Positions 51,440 through 59,758 of a stretch of 64,000 nt of DNA are shown piece by piece. Made by a program: the position numbers and the translations under genes. Positions within the stretch are counted from its first letter, which is position 1; each line of letters begins with the position of its first letter. Below the pieces are notes generated by a model. It saw nothing but the letters and a program-made list of their open reading frames with translations, searched no databases and had not been told where the DNA came from. The DNA comes from an uncultured Collinsella sp. (GTDB lineage Bacteria > Actinomycetota > Coriobacteriia > Coriobacteriales > Coriobacteriaceae), in assembly GCA_949288855.1 (NCBI GenBank), contig CASELS010000004.1, forward strand, positions 1 to 64,000. Reading direction: 5' to 3'.

Positions 51440-52900
51440 ATGTACAAACACACCAAGATCGTGTGCACGATGGGTCCCGCCTGCGACAACGACGAGACGC
51501 TCCGCGAGATGATCAAGGCGGGTATGAACGTCGCCCGCTTCAACTTCTCCCATGGTTCCTACGAGGAGCACCACGGCCGCATCGAGCGCGTCAAGCGCAT
51601 TGCCGAGGAGCTCGACACGCCCGTGGGCATCCTTCTCGACACCAAGGGCCCCGAGATCCGCACGGGCCTGCTCGAGGATCATCAGAAGGTCACCGTCAAG
51701 GCCGGCGACAAGATTATCGTCACGGCTGAGCCGACCACCGAGGAGAACCTCGGCAACGCCAGCCACATCTCCCTTGACTACGTGAACCTCCCCCGTGAGG
51801 TCCGCCCCGGCTCCAAGATCCTGATCGACGACGGCCTCATCGGCCTTGTGGTCAACGCCATCCACGGCCAGGACATCCACTGCACCGTTGAGAACGGCGG
51901 CGAGATTGGCGAGCGCAAGGGCATCAACGTCCCCAACGTCGAGACGGGTCTTCCCGCCATCACCGAGCGTGACCGCGAGGACATCCTCTTCGGTCTTAAG
52001 GAGGGCATCGACTACATCGCGGCCTCCTTCGTCCGCGACGGCGACGCCGTGCGCGAGATCCGCAAGCTCTGCGACGAGAACGGTGGCGAGCACGTCGGAA
52101 TCTTCCCGAAGATCGAGTGCGCTCTTGGCGTCAAGAACTTCGACGACATCCTGAAGGCCTCCAACGGCGTCATGGTCGCCCGCGGCGACCTCGGCATCGA
52201 GATTCAGCCCGAGCTCGTGCCGCACATCCAGAAGACCATCATCGCCAAGTGCAACGCGGCCTATAAGCCCGTTATCACCGCCACCCAGATGCTCGACTCC
52301 ATGATCCGCAACCCGCGCCCGACCCGCGCCGAGGTTGCCGATGTGGCGAACGCCATCTACGACGGCACCGACGCCGTCATGCTCTCTGGTGAGACCGCTG
52401 CTGGCAAGTACCCGGTCGAGGCCGTCCGCATGCAGGCCTCCATCGCCCACGAGACCGAGCAGCACATCGCCGACCACGGCCCGCTCGAGGTCCCGGCTGG
52501 CAGCCACGGCACCCGCGTTATCAACAACGTCGTGGGTCTCTCCGCCGTTAACATGGCCACCACCATCGACGCCAAGGCCATCATCGTCCCGACGACCACC
52601 GGCCGCTCCGCGCGCCTGATCTCGCACTTCCACCCCAAGACCCCGGTTGTCGCCTTCTCGCGTCACAAGTGGGCCGTGCAGAAGATGATCATGTACTGGG
52701 GCGTCGAGCCGCGCTACGCCGCCATCACCCAGGGCACCGTCGACGAGACCGTACAGAAGGCGATTGCCTCCGCCAAGGAGCGCGGCTACGTCGACAAGAA
52801 CGACCTCGCCGTCGTGACGGTCGGTGACCCCAAGACCTCCATCGCCTTGGCCGACAAGGTGACCTCCACCAACGTGGCCTACGTCGTTCAGGTGCACTAA
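51440..52900 (+). CDS. pyk: Pyruvate kinase
   Basis: A 486-residue glycolytic enzyme making pyruvate and ATP from PEP and [63 protein letters not shown] with the catalytic Lys, [22 protein letters not shown] and [19 protein letters not shown] are all present, and the C-domain has the effector-loop region [14 protein letters not shown]. There is no extra C-terminal PEP-utiliser domain. The ATG at 51440 lies 4 nt after GGAGG; the frame upstream to 51347 contains the promoter and is not coding. Confidence 0.97.
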   Translation: MYKHTKIVCTMGPACDNDETLREMIKAGMNVARFNFSHGSYEEHHGRIERVKRIAEELDTPVGILLDTKGPEIRTGLLEDHQKVTVKAGDKIIVTAEPTTEENLGNASHISLDYVNLPREVRPGSKILIDDGLIGLVVNAIHGQDIHCTVENGGEIGERKGINVPNVETGLPAITERDREDILFGLKEGIDYIAASFVRDGDAVREIRKLCDENGGEHVGIFPKIECALGVKNFDDILKASNGVMVARGDLGIEIQPELVPHIQKTIIAKCNAAYKPVITATQMLDSMIRNPRPTRAEVADVANAIYDGTDAVMLSGETAAGKYPVEAVRMQASIAHETEQHIADHGPLEVPAGSHGTRVINNVVGLSAVNMATTIDAKAIIVPTTTGRSARLISHFHPKTPVVAFSRHKWAVQKMIMYWGVEPRYAAITQGTVDETVQKAIASAKERGYVDKNDLAVVTVGDPKTSIALADKVTSTNVAYVVQVH

Positions 52901-52930
52901 GCAGCCACACGGCAGCGCACCCTCTAACGC

Positions 52931-52966
52931 AAAAAGGCGCCTGGCTCTGTGCCGGGCGCCTTTTTT
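52931..52966. terminator. Bidirectional terminator of pyk and the symporter gene
   Basis: AAAAA-GGCGCCTGGC-tctgt-GCCGGGCGCC-TTTTTT gives a near-perfect 10-bp stem flanked by A and T runs, so it serves both convergent genes. Confidence 0.92.
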
Positions 52967-52968
52967 GG

Positions 52969-54399
52969 TTACTCGCCGTCGCGGAAGGTCAGAAGGTCGC
53001 GGTAGTTTGTATCGCGCGGACGCCGGCGGTCGGGGTCGCGGAAGAAGTCCTGCGAGAGCCGCCGGATCACCGGGGCGAGCGCAATGAGGGCGACGAGGTT
53101 GGGAATCGCCATGAGGCCGTTGAAGAAGTCGGCGAGCTCCCAGACCGTGTCGAGGTTGGCTACGCAGCCGGCGAACACCATCGCCACGTACGCCACCTGG
53201 TAGAGGCGAATCGCCACGCGCCCGCCGCGGCGCGCACCAAAGAGGTACTCGACGCACTTCTCGCCGTAGTAGTACCACGCAATCAGCGTAGCGAAGGCAA
53301 AGAGCATGAGCCCGACCGTCACCACGTACTGGCCGCCGGGGATGCTCTGCTCAAAGGCGGCGGAGCTCATGGCGCCCTCGGTCATCATGGGGTCGGCGCA
53401 CCACAGCCCCGAGGTGATAATCACCAGCCCGGTGATGGTGCACATGACGATGCTGTCGAAGAACACCTCGAAGGTGCCCCACAGGCCCTGGCGGGCGGGG
53501 TGGTCGGTATCGGCGGAGGCGTGCGCGATAGGAGCGGAGCCCATGCCCGCCTCGTGGGTGAACACGCCGCGCGACATGCCGACGCGGCACGCATACATGA
53601 CCGTCGCGCCCAGAAAACCGCCGGTCGCCGCCGTGCCGGTGAACGCATCGCGGAAGATCACCGCGATGGCGGCGGGAATCTCCGCGGCGTTGCAGATGAG
53701 CACCACGGCGGCGCAGACGAGGTAGAAGATAGCGGCAAAGGGCACGAGCACCTCGGTGATCTGCGCGATGCGCTTGATGCCGCCGATAAGCACCAGACCC
53801 GCAAGCACCGCCACAACGGCGCCAATCACGACGAAGGGAACTCCAAAGGTCGCGTTAACGCTGCTGGCGAGCGAGTTTGCCTGCACGCTCGCCCCGATGC
53901 CAAAGGACGCCAGAAAGCCAAAGATGGCAAAGAGCACCGCGAGCCACTTGAGACCCAAACCGCGGGAGATGTAGTACATGGGGCCGCCCACAATCTCGCC
54001 GCGCTCGTTGCGCGTGCGGTAGGCGACCGAGAGCGTGACCTCGCAGAACTTGATGACCATGCCCGCCAGCGCGGAGAGCCACAGCCAAAAGATCGAGCCC
54101 GGACCACCCGTTGCCACCGCGAGCGCCACGCCCACGATATTGCCGGTGCCGAGCGTGGCCGCAAGCGCGGTGCACACCGCTTGGAAGGGCGAGATGGTAC
54201 CCTCCCCCGCCTCGGTTGGGTCCTTGCGCTGGAAGAGCGTCTTGGTGGTGTAGCGCATCACCACGTTGAAGCGCGAAAAGACAACACCGCGCGTAACGAC
54301 GAGCAAAAACACGCCCGTCCCGATCATCAGCACGACCATGGGAATGCCCCACAGCACGTTGGTGTTCAGCGCGGCCAGCAAAGACATGATGTCGAACAT
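52969..54399 (-). CDS. Sodium:alanine (amino acid carrier) symporter, AGCS family
   Basis: A 476-residue inner-membrane carrier with about 11 helices. Family hallmarks: GEGTISPFQAVCTALAATLG and TGNIVGVALAVATGGPGSIF (the AGCS unwound helix), FCEVTLSVAYRTRN with GGPMYYI, GMSRGVFTHEAGMGSAPIAH, and FFNGLMAIPNLVALIAL. It imports alanine or glycine with Na+ or H+. AGAGAGG is 6 nt before the ATG. It is monocistronic and ends at the shared terminator with pyk. Confidence 0.95.
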   Translation of the reverse strand: MFDIMSLLAALNTNVLWGIPMVVLMIGTGVFLLVVTRGVVFSRFNVVMRYTTKTLFQRKDPTEAGEGTISPFQAVCTALAATLGTGNIVGVALAVATGGPGSIFWLWLSALAGMVIKFCEVTLSVAYRTRNERGEIVGGPMYYISRGLGLKWLAVLFAIFGFLASFGIGASVQANSLASSVNATFGVPFVVIGAVVAVLAGLVLIGGIKRIAQITEVLVPFAAIFYLVCAAVVLICNAAEIPAAIAVIFRDAFTGTAATGGFLGATVMYACRVGMSRGVFTHEAGMGSAPIAHASADTDHPARQGLWGTFEVFFDSIVMCTITGLVIITSGLWCADPMMTEGAMSSAAFEQSIPGGQYVVTVGLMLFAFATLIAWYYYGEKCVEYLFGARRGGRVAIRLYQVAYVAMVFAGCVANLDTVWELADFFNGLMAIPNLVALIALAPVIRRLSQDFFRDPDRRRPRDTNYRDLLTFRDGE

Positions 54400-54510
54400 G
54401 AATACCTCTCTTGGGCGTCACTAATACGGCGTCACTTGAGCGCACTAGTTTACGCCACCTCTGTTTCCTTCTTATAACGGAAGCTGGGGCGCGCGAACGG
54501 ATGGGGCCAC

Positions 54511-55353
54511 CTAATGCAGCCGCTCGACCACAAGCCGGTCCGCCTCATCGAGGTTCTCGCCAAAGACATGCTCAAAGAAGTCGGTCGTAAGCAGCTGGTA
54601 GCGCGGGTTCTGGTCCCCGTGATTGGTGCGGACCGTCTCGTGCGCCACACCTATGGTGGTGAGCATGGCGGCCTCGTCGATAACGTACTGGGGAAACGCC
54701 CGGACGGTCGCCGCAAGTCGCGGGGTCATCCGCGGCAGAAGGTCGAGCGGCAGCGCTTTACCAAACAGGTCGAAGTCCCCCTGCTTCTTGATGCGGAAGC
54801 TCTCGCTCGGCTTTCCGCCGTGGGCGTCGAGAAACTCGTTTACCCGCGTGTTCCAGATGTTATCGGCCAAAAGATGCGACCATGTGCCTAAGAGCAGGTC
54901 AAAGAGCGACCGTTCGATGGCTGCCGGCGACAGGTCGTCGTCAGCAACCGAGGCTTGCCAAACGGGAGGCTCGGCATCCTCGTAGCGCTGCGGATAGTGC
55001 GAGCGGCTCACATAGTCCTGCTCGACGGCAAGCGAAGCAGCAGGAATCGTCTTTTCTGCAGCGGGCGCGGCAAGCACCGCGTCTGCCGTGATACCCATTC
55101 TTTCTGCCGCGGTGGCAACATACGTGTCCCAAAACTCCCCCTCGCGCGGCTTGGGAATATGCGCGGGCGTGGCAAAGTGCGTGATGCGGTACGGAATGGG
55201 GTCCTTGATGGCAGGGACCATGTAGCCCACGTAGATATCGGGGATGAGGCTGCCGAAGAGAAACGCATTGCGATCGTGCACGATGCGTGCAACCGCGCCG
55301 CCGCGTTCAAACAGCTGCTGCGTTTGAGCGATATGAATGTTCCAGCTGGGCAT
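54511..55353 (-). CDS. Zinc-dependent phospholipase C-like protein
   Basis: A 280-residue protein matching the Zn_dep_PLPC family: PSWNIHIAQTQQLFERGG at the N-terminus, FLFGSLIPDIYVGYM with the Asp ligand, RITHFATPAH, GTWSHLLADNIWNTRVNEFL and DEAAMLTTIGVAHETV. The His and Asp residues fit an all-helical three-metal site. No signal peptide is present, so despite the family name it may act inside the cell on an unknown phosphoester. The ATG at 55353 lies 5 nt after GGAGG; an in-frame ATG at 55380 has no ribosome binding site. Confidence 0.82.
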   Translation of the reverse strand: MPSWNIHIAQTQQLFERGGAVARIVHDRNAFLFGSLIPDIYVGYMVPAIKDPIPYRITHFATPAHIPKPREGEFWDTYVATAAERMGITADAVLAAPAAEKTIPAASLAVEQDYVSRSHYPQRYEDAEPPVWQASVADDDLSPAAIERSLFDLLLGTWSHLLADNIWNTRVNEFLDAHGGKPSESFRIKKQGDFDLFGKALPLDLLPRMTPRLAATVRAFPQYVIDEAAMLTTIGVAHETVRTNHGDQNPRYQLLTTDFFEHVFGENLDEADRLVVERLH

Positions 55354-55480
55354 CGATGCCTCCGGACATGAACTAGACAAGCCAAAGAAAGCGTAACAGA
55401 CTCACAAGTAACTTACTCACGAGTCTGTTATCCACATCTCTCTATGTAGGTATGTCGCAGGCGTGTGGTTGGCCGCTGCA

Positions 55481-55557
55481 GGGCAGGAGGTTGGTTTCTG
55501 AGAACATTCCGCAGGCGCAAAACGCCGAGGAAGTTCTCAGAAACCAACCTCCCGCCC
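55481..55557. repeat. 77-nt near-perfect hairpin downstream of pheT
   Basis: GGAGGTTGGTTTCTGAGAAC (55486-55505) pairs exactly with its complement at 55533-55552; outside it GGGC pairs GCCC, inside TTCC pairs GGAA and GGCG pairs CGCC. There is no T-tract. It may be a terminator or processing element for pheST, or a dispersed palindrome. No second copy occurs in the window. Confidence 0.7.
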
Positions 55558-55568
55558 CAAGAGCGCTG

Positions 55569-58031
55569 CTAGCCGCGCACCTCGCCACCCACGGCACGGC
55601 ACACCTTGGTGACGAGCTTGCCGTGGACGCGCTCGACCTCATCGGAGGTGAGGGTGTGGTCGTCTGCGCGATACGTGAGCGCGAACGCCATGGACTTCTT
55701 GCCCGCACCAACGCGCTCCTCGTCGCGGTAGACGTCGAAGAGGCGAACGTCGCGCAGGAGCTTTCCGCCGGCGGAGGTCAGGCGCTGGACGAGCGTCTCG
55801 TAGGTCACCGACTCATCGACCACAATGGCCAGGTCCACATCGACCGAAGGATACGTGGAGAAGCCGGCGTAGGCGCCCTGGTCGTGTGCGGCGCGCAGAA
55901 GCGCGTCGAGCGAGAGCTCAAACGCAACAACCGGCAGCGCGATGTCGTAAGACGCGCGGACCTCGGGGTGAATCTCGCCCACCCAGCCGAGCACAGTGCC
56001 GCCCGAGAGCACCTCCGCACCGCGGCCGGGCTGCAAAAAGCCAAAACCCTCGCCCTCGGCCGGACGGAAGCGGACCTTCTCCACGCGCAGTTGCGCCAGA
56101 AGCTCCTCGACAATGCCCTTGCCGTCGAAGAAGCGCAGCGGCGCATACTTCTGGTTCCAGGTGATGTCGCCCCAAGTGCCGGAGAGCACACCCGCCACGC
56201 TCTGGTTCTCCTTGGGCAGGCTCGCGTTCTCACGCCCGTGGAAGAGCGTGCCGATCTCGTAGAGGTGCACGTTCTCGTGACCGTGCGCCTCGTTGTACGC
56301 AACCGAGGTGAGAAGTCCGGGCAGAAGCGTGCGGCGCATCTCGGACTGCTCGGCAACGAGCGGGCGCATGATCTTCACCGGCACGCCGCGGCCCTCGTCG
56401 GACATACCGCAGCGTTCGAGGTCGCCGGGAGCGGCAAAGGCGTAGGAGAGCGTCTCGTTGAGGCCGCAGGCGCGCAGGATCTGACCGACCTCGCGCACAA
56501 GCCGCTGGTCGTGGGTAAGACCGCCGATGTGGTTTCTAGCGGCGGGAATGGTCGCAGGCACGCGGTCCATGCCCCAAAGGCGCACGATCTCCTCGATGAG
56601 GTCGATCTCGCGCTCGAGGTCGGGGCGGTTGGTGGGAACCGTCACGGCAAGCGTGCCGTCAGAGGCTGTCTCAACCGTGCAGCCCAGGCGCGTGAGGCGT
56701 GCGGACATGAACTCGGCCGGAATGTCGGTACCGGCGATCGCGCAAGCGCGCGCCGGGCGCAGGGCAAGCGTCACGGGCTCGGCGGGCACCGGGTAGACGT
56801 CGATGGCACCCGAGACCACGGTTGCGCCGCAGCACTGCTCAAACAGCGCCGCCGCGATGCTCGACACCATATCGCAGCGCGTGCGGTCAACCTGACGCTC
56901 GTAGCGGATGGACGCCTCGGAGATGAGCGAGAGGTTGCGGCTCGTGCGCGAGATATGGCTCGAATCGAAGCACGCCGCCTCGAGCAGCACGTCGTGGGTG
57001 GTCTCGTCAATCTCGGAATCGAGCGAGCCCATCACGCCGGCGAGGCACACCGGACGCTCGCCGTCATCGGTGATGACGCACATATCGGCAGAGAGCGTCC
57101 GCTCGACGCCGTCGAGAGTCTGAATCTGCTCGCCCTCGTGCGCAGCGCGCACCACCACATGGCGGCGGCCCTCGCGCTCGGAGAGCTTGCCGAGGTCAAA
57201 GGCGTGCAGGGGCTGCCCCGTGAGCATCATCACGTAGTTGGTGACATCCACCACGTTGTTGATGGGACGCATACCGGCAGCGGCAACGCGGCTCGCGAGC
57301 CACTCGGGCGAAGGACCGATCTTCACGCCGCGAACCACGCGCGCCGTGTAGCGGCTGCAGAGCTCGGGGTCGTCCACGCGGACCTCGACGAGGTCGTCCA
57401 CGTGCACCGAGGTATCCTCGTGCTGGATGCACGGCAGCTCGATGTGCGTATCGCGGTCAAAGATCGCCGAAGTCTCAACCGCCATGCCGATCATCGAGAG
57501 GCAGTCGGGGCGGTTCGGCGTGATCTCGCAGTCGAGCACGGTGTCCGCGGTGTTGTGATACTCCGCAAAGGGCACGCCCACCGGCGCGTCCTCGGGCAGG
57601 ATCATGATGCCCGAGTGATCGCCCGAGAGACCGAGCTCGCGCGCGGAGCAGTTCATGCCCCACGAGACGACGCCGCGGAGCTTAGATTTCTTGATCTTGA
57701 TGCCACCGGGGAGCTCGGCGCCCACGAGCGCCGTCACGATATGGTCGCCCACCTCGAAGTTCTGGGCACCGCAAACGATCTGGAGCGACTCGGGCTCGCC
57801 GTTCTCGCCGAGGTTCGCGCGACCCACGTCTACTTTCGTGACCCACATGTGGTCAGAATCGGGGTGCGGCTCTTTGGAAACGACCTGGGCGCAGACCACG
57901 TGCTCAAAAGCATCGCCGACCGTCTCGATCGCCTCGACCTCCGTACCGGTGCGAATGTACTCGCGGGAAAGCTCGTCGGGAGACTCCGGCACATCGATAA
58001 GATCGCGGAGCCAGGTATATGAAACGCGCAT
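55569..58031 (-). CDS. pheT: Phenylalanyl-tRNA synthetase beta subunit
   Basis: An 820-residue beta chain of the (alpha-beta)2 synthetase. Order: N-terminal MRVSYTWLRDLIDVPESPD, the EMAP/OB tRNA-binding domain (about 40-155; AQVVSKEPHPDSDHMWVTKV), B3/B4 editing domain, B5 domain, catalytic-like core (LLPGLLTSVAYNEAHG) and the C-terminal FDX-ACB anticodon domain (FSTYPSVDVDLAIVVDESV). It follows pheS by 15 bp and is under the same T-box. Confidence 0.97.
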   Translation of the reverse strand: MRVSYTWLRDLIDVPESPDELSREYIRTGTEVEAIETVGDAFEHVVCAQVVSKEPHPDSDHMWVTKVDVGRANLGENGEPESLQIVCGAQNFEVGDHIVTALVGAELPGGIKIKKSKLRGVVSWGMNCSARELGLSGDHSGIMILPEDAPVGVPFAEYHNTADTVLDCEITPNRPDCLSMIGMAVETSAIFDRDTHIELPCIQHEDTSVHVDDLVEVRVDDPELCSRYTARVVRGVKIGPSPEWLASRVAAAGMRPINNVVDVTNYVMMLTGQPLHAFDLGKLSEREGRRHVVVRAAHEGEQIQTLDGVERTLSADMCVITDDGERPVCLAGVMGSLDSEIDETTHDVLLEAACFDSSHISRTSRNLSLISEASIRYERQVDRTRCDMVSSIAAALFEQCCGATVVSGAIDVYPVPAEPVTLALRPARACAIAGTDIPAEFMSARLTRLGCTVETASDGTLAVTVPTNRPDLEREIDLIEEIVRLWGMDRVPATIPAARNHIGGLTHDQRLVREVGQILRACGLNETLSYAFAAPGDLERCGMSDEGRGVPVKIMRPLVAEQSEMRRTLLPGLLTSVAYNEAHGHENVHLYEIGTLFHGRENASLPKENQSVAGVLSGTWGDITWNQKYAPLRFFDGKGIVEELLAQLRVEKVRFRPAEGEGFGFLQPGRGAEVLSGGTVLGWVGEIHPEVRASYDIALPVVAFELSLDALLRAAHDQGAYAGFSTYPSVDVDLAIVVDESVTYETLVQRLTSAGGKLLRDVRLFDVYRDEERVGAGKKSMAFALTYRADDHTLTSDEVERVHGKLVTKVCRAVGGEVRG

Positions 58032-58046
58032 GCGTATCTCCTTCTC

Positions 58047-59123
58047 TTAGAACTGCGCCAAAAAGCGCATGTCACCGGTCATGAGGGCGCGGAGGTCCGG
58101 CAGGTCGTAGCGAAGCGCCGCCACGCGCTCGACGCCGATGCCAAAGGCAAAACCGGTGTAGCGCTCGGGGTCGACGCCGCAGTTCACGAGCACGTTGGGG
58201 TCGACCATGCCGCAGCCCAAGATCTCAATCCAGCCCGAGTGCTTGCAGAAGCTGCATCCCTTGCCGCCGCAGACATGGCAGGACACGTCGAGCTCGCAGC
58301 TGGGCTCGGTGAACGGGAAGAAGTGCGGGCGGTAGCGCGTCTTGCGATCGGGGCCGAACATGGCCTTGGCAAAGTAGTCGAGCGTGCCCTTGAGGTCACC
58401 GAAGGTGATGCCCTCGTCCACCACGAGACCCTCCACCTGGTGGAACTGAGGCAGGTGGCAGGCGTCGGCGGTGTCGGGACGATACACCGTACCCGGTACG
58501 ATGGCGTAGATGGGCGGCTTCTGGTTCTCCATGATATGGATCTGCGTGCCCGAGGTCTGGGTGCGCAGCAGCACGTCGGACTCGCCCGCCGCGTGCTCCT
58601 CGGGGTGCACGACGCTGCCGGGCGCGTTGTCCACCACGTAGAACGTGTCGCGCGCCGAGCGGCTGGGGTGATCCATAGGGGCGTTGAGGGCGGTGAAGTT
58701 GTACCAGCTCGTCTCGACCTCGGGACCCGCCTCGACGGTATAGCCAATAGCGCAGAAGACGTCTTCCATCTCCTGGGCGATCTGCGTGATGAGGTGCTGA
58801 TGGCCAAGCGTGGGACGCGCGCCGGGCAGCGTCACATCAACGGCCTCAGAGGCGATTGCCGCCGCCATCGTCTCGCGACGAATGCCCTCGCCGCGGTTCT
58901 CGATCAGACCCTCAACCATGCGTCGGAGTTCGTTGGCGCGCTTGCCGAGCACCGGGCGCTCCTCGGGGGCCACCTTGCCCATCATATGCATAAGGGCGGT
59001 TACCTCGCCCTTCTTGCCAAGCAGCGCCACACGAGCCGCCTCGAGCTTGCCGGCATCGTCAGCGCCGTCGATCATCTCGCGCGCGCGGGCTTCGAGCGCG
59101 TCCAGATCTTCAATCAGACTCAT
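58047..59123 (-). CDS. pheS: Phenylalanyl-tRNA synthetase alpha subunit
   Basis: A 358-residue class II catalytic chain. The N-terminal coiled coil (LIEDLDALEARAREMIDGAD) precedes motif 1 (HQHLITQIAQEMEDVFCAIG), the substrate loop YNFTALNAPMDHPSR, motif 2 and motif 3 (YTGFAFGIGVERVAALRYDL). CHVCGGKGCSFCKHSGW is a Cys cluster seen in many bacterial PheS. It is first in pheST, 24 nt after the end of the T-box terminator. Confidence 0.97.
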   Translation of the reverse strand: MSLIEDLDALEARAREMIDGADDAGKLEAARVALLGKKGEVTALMHMMGKVAPEERPVLGKRANELRRMVEGLIENRGEGIRRETMAAAIASEAVDVTLPGARPTLGHQHLITQIAQEMEDVFCAIGYTVEAGPEVETSWYNFTALNAPMDHPSRSARDTFYVVDNAPGSVVHPEEHAAGESDVLLRTQTSGTQIHIMENQKPPIYAIVPGTVYRPDTADACHLPQFHQVEGLVVDEGITFGDLKGTLDYFAKAMFGPDRKTRYRPHFFPFTEPSCELDVSCHVCGGKGCSFCKHSGWIEILGCGMVDPNVLVNCGVDPERYTGFAFGIGVERVAALRYDLPDLRALMTGDMRFLAQF

Positions 59124-59147
59124 ACCTGTCCTTCCTGTAGAGCCACT

Positions 59148-59181
59148 AAAAAACCGTCCTTGGGATTAGTCCCAAGGACGG
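59148..59181 (-). terminator. T-box-controlled terminator upstream of pheS
   Basis: A perfect 12-bp stem CCGTCCTTGGGA/TCCCAAGGACGG with a 4-nt loop region and TTTTTT on the minus strand; it competes with the antiterminator containing the T-box sequence. Confidence 0.9.
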
Positions 59182-59422
59182 CTCAATTACCGCGGTACCA
59201 CCTTGTTTGGCCGTGGGATGTCTCCCCACGTACCCCCTCATGGCCCCGTGTCGTGGGGCAACGGCTTCCCTACTCAGCTCGGCGCGGGGCGCGAACCGTT
59301 CAAGTCGCTGCTCGGGAGTGAACGCTGCATCCTTGTCTCCGCAGGTGGGCTCTCAGCCGGTGACCCTCCCTCTCTTGGCGGCGACGCGGCGGGTGCAACC
59401 CTCTCCGTCAACGCGTTGGTCA
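59148..59422 (-). ncRNA. T-box leader controlling pheST (Phe)
   Basis: A transcriptional T-box riboswitch. The T-box sequence AAGGTGGTACCGCGGT (minus strand, 59189-59204) is followed by terminator CCGTCCTTGGGA-cta-TCCCAAGGACGG plus six T. Upstream, GCTGAGAGCC and GTTCACTCCCGAG fit stem I; the specifier codon is TTC at 59320-59322, matching tRNA-Phe(GAA). Uncharged tRNA-Phe pairs with the specifier and, through its CCA end, with the TGG of the T-box, allowing read-through into pheST. The 5' end is approximate. Confidence 0.92.
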
Positions 59423-59449
59423 GTATGTTAGCACACGCGCCCTTTCTAC

Positions 59450-59601
59450 GCTCAAGTCGCTTATGAGCGTAAAGTTCGATTATCTCGACGCATACATCGG
59501 TGCTGGCCGATTGTGCAGCATTGTTTTCCCAGTTAATTGCTTTATCGCACTAGAGTGACGTTGAATACCTCGTCTGTTTTACGCTCATAAGCGACTTGAG
59601 C
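59450..59601. repeat. 152-bp non-coding element with 24-bp perfect inverted ends
   Basis: CTCAAGTCGCTTATGAGCGTAAA at 59451-59473 is mirrored exactly at 59578-59600, and one further base pairs on the outside. The ~104-bp interior is AT-rich, non-coding and without further symmetry. It lies between the T-box leader and the giant activase gene. It could be a MITE-like insertion or a long-range RNA hairpin. Confidence 0.7.
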
Positions 59602-59663
59602 CTCGGAAAACGGAATACCCTCAATACGATGCCAGCAAACAAAGGCGCACTTGGCAGCTAAAG

Positions 59664-59716
59664 GAAACCACGCTTTGGCCAGCTTTCTTGACGAATACTG
59701 ACCAAAACGTGGTTTC
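59664..59716 (-). terminator. Hairpin downstream of the giant activase gene
   Basis: GAAACCACGcTTTGGcCAG and CTGaCCAAAaCGTGGTTTC pair at 17 of 19 positions around a 15-nt loop; on the minus strand it is followed by CTTTAGC. It lies 43 bp after the stop codon, so it is probably the terminator. Confidence 0.55.
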
Positions 59717-59758
59717 TTTCAGCGCATGAGCGCGATCCTCAGCTGCCGGAGCGTTCTG

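Noticed and set aside
51407-53278. 623-codon minus-strand frame over pyk
   Set aside because: It reads antisense through pyk and the shared terminator into the convergent symporter gene; no motif; pyk is unambiguous.
55452-58022. 856-codon plus-strand frame opposite pheT
   Set aside because: Shadow of pheT; no recognisable protein features.
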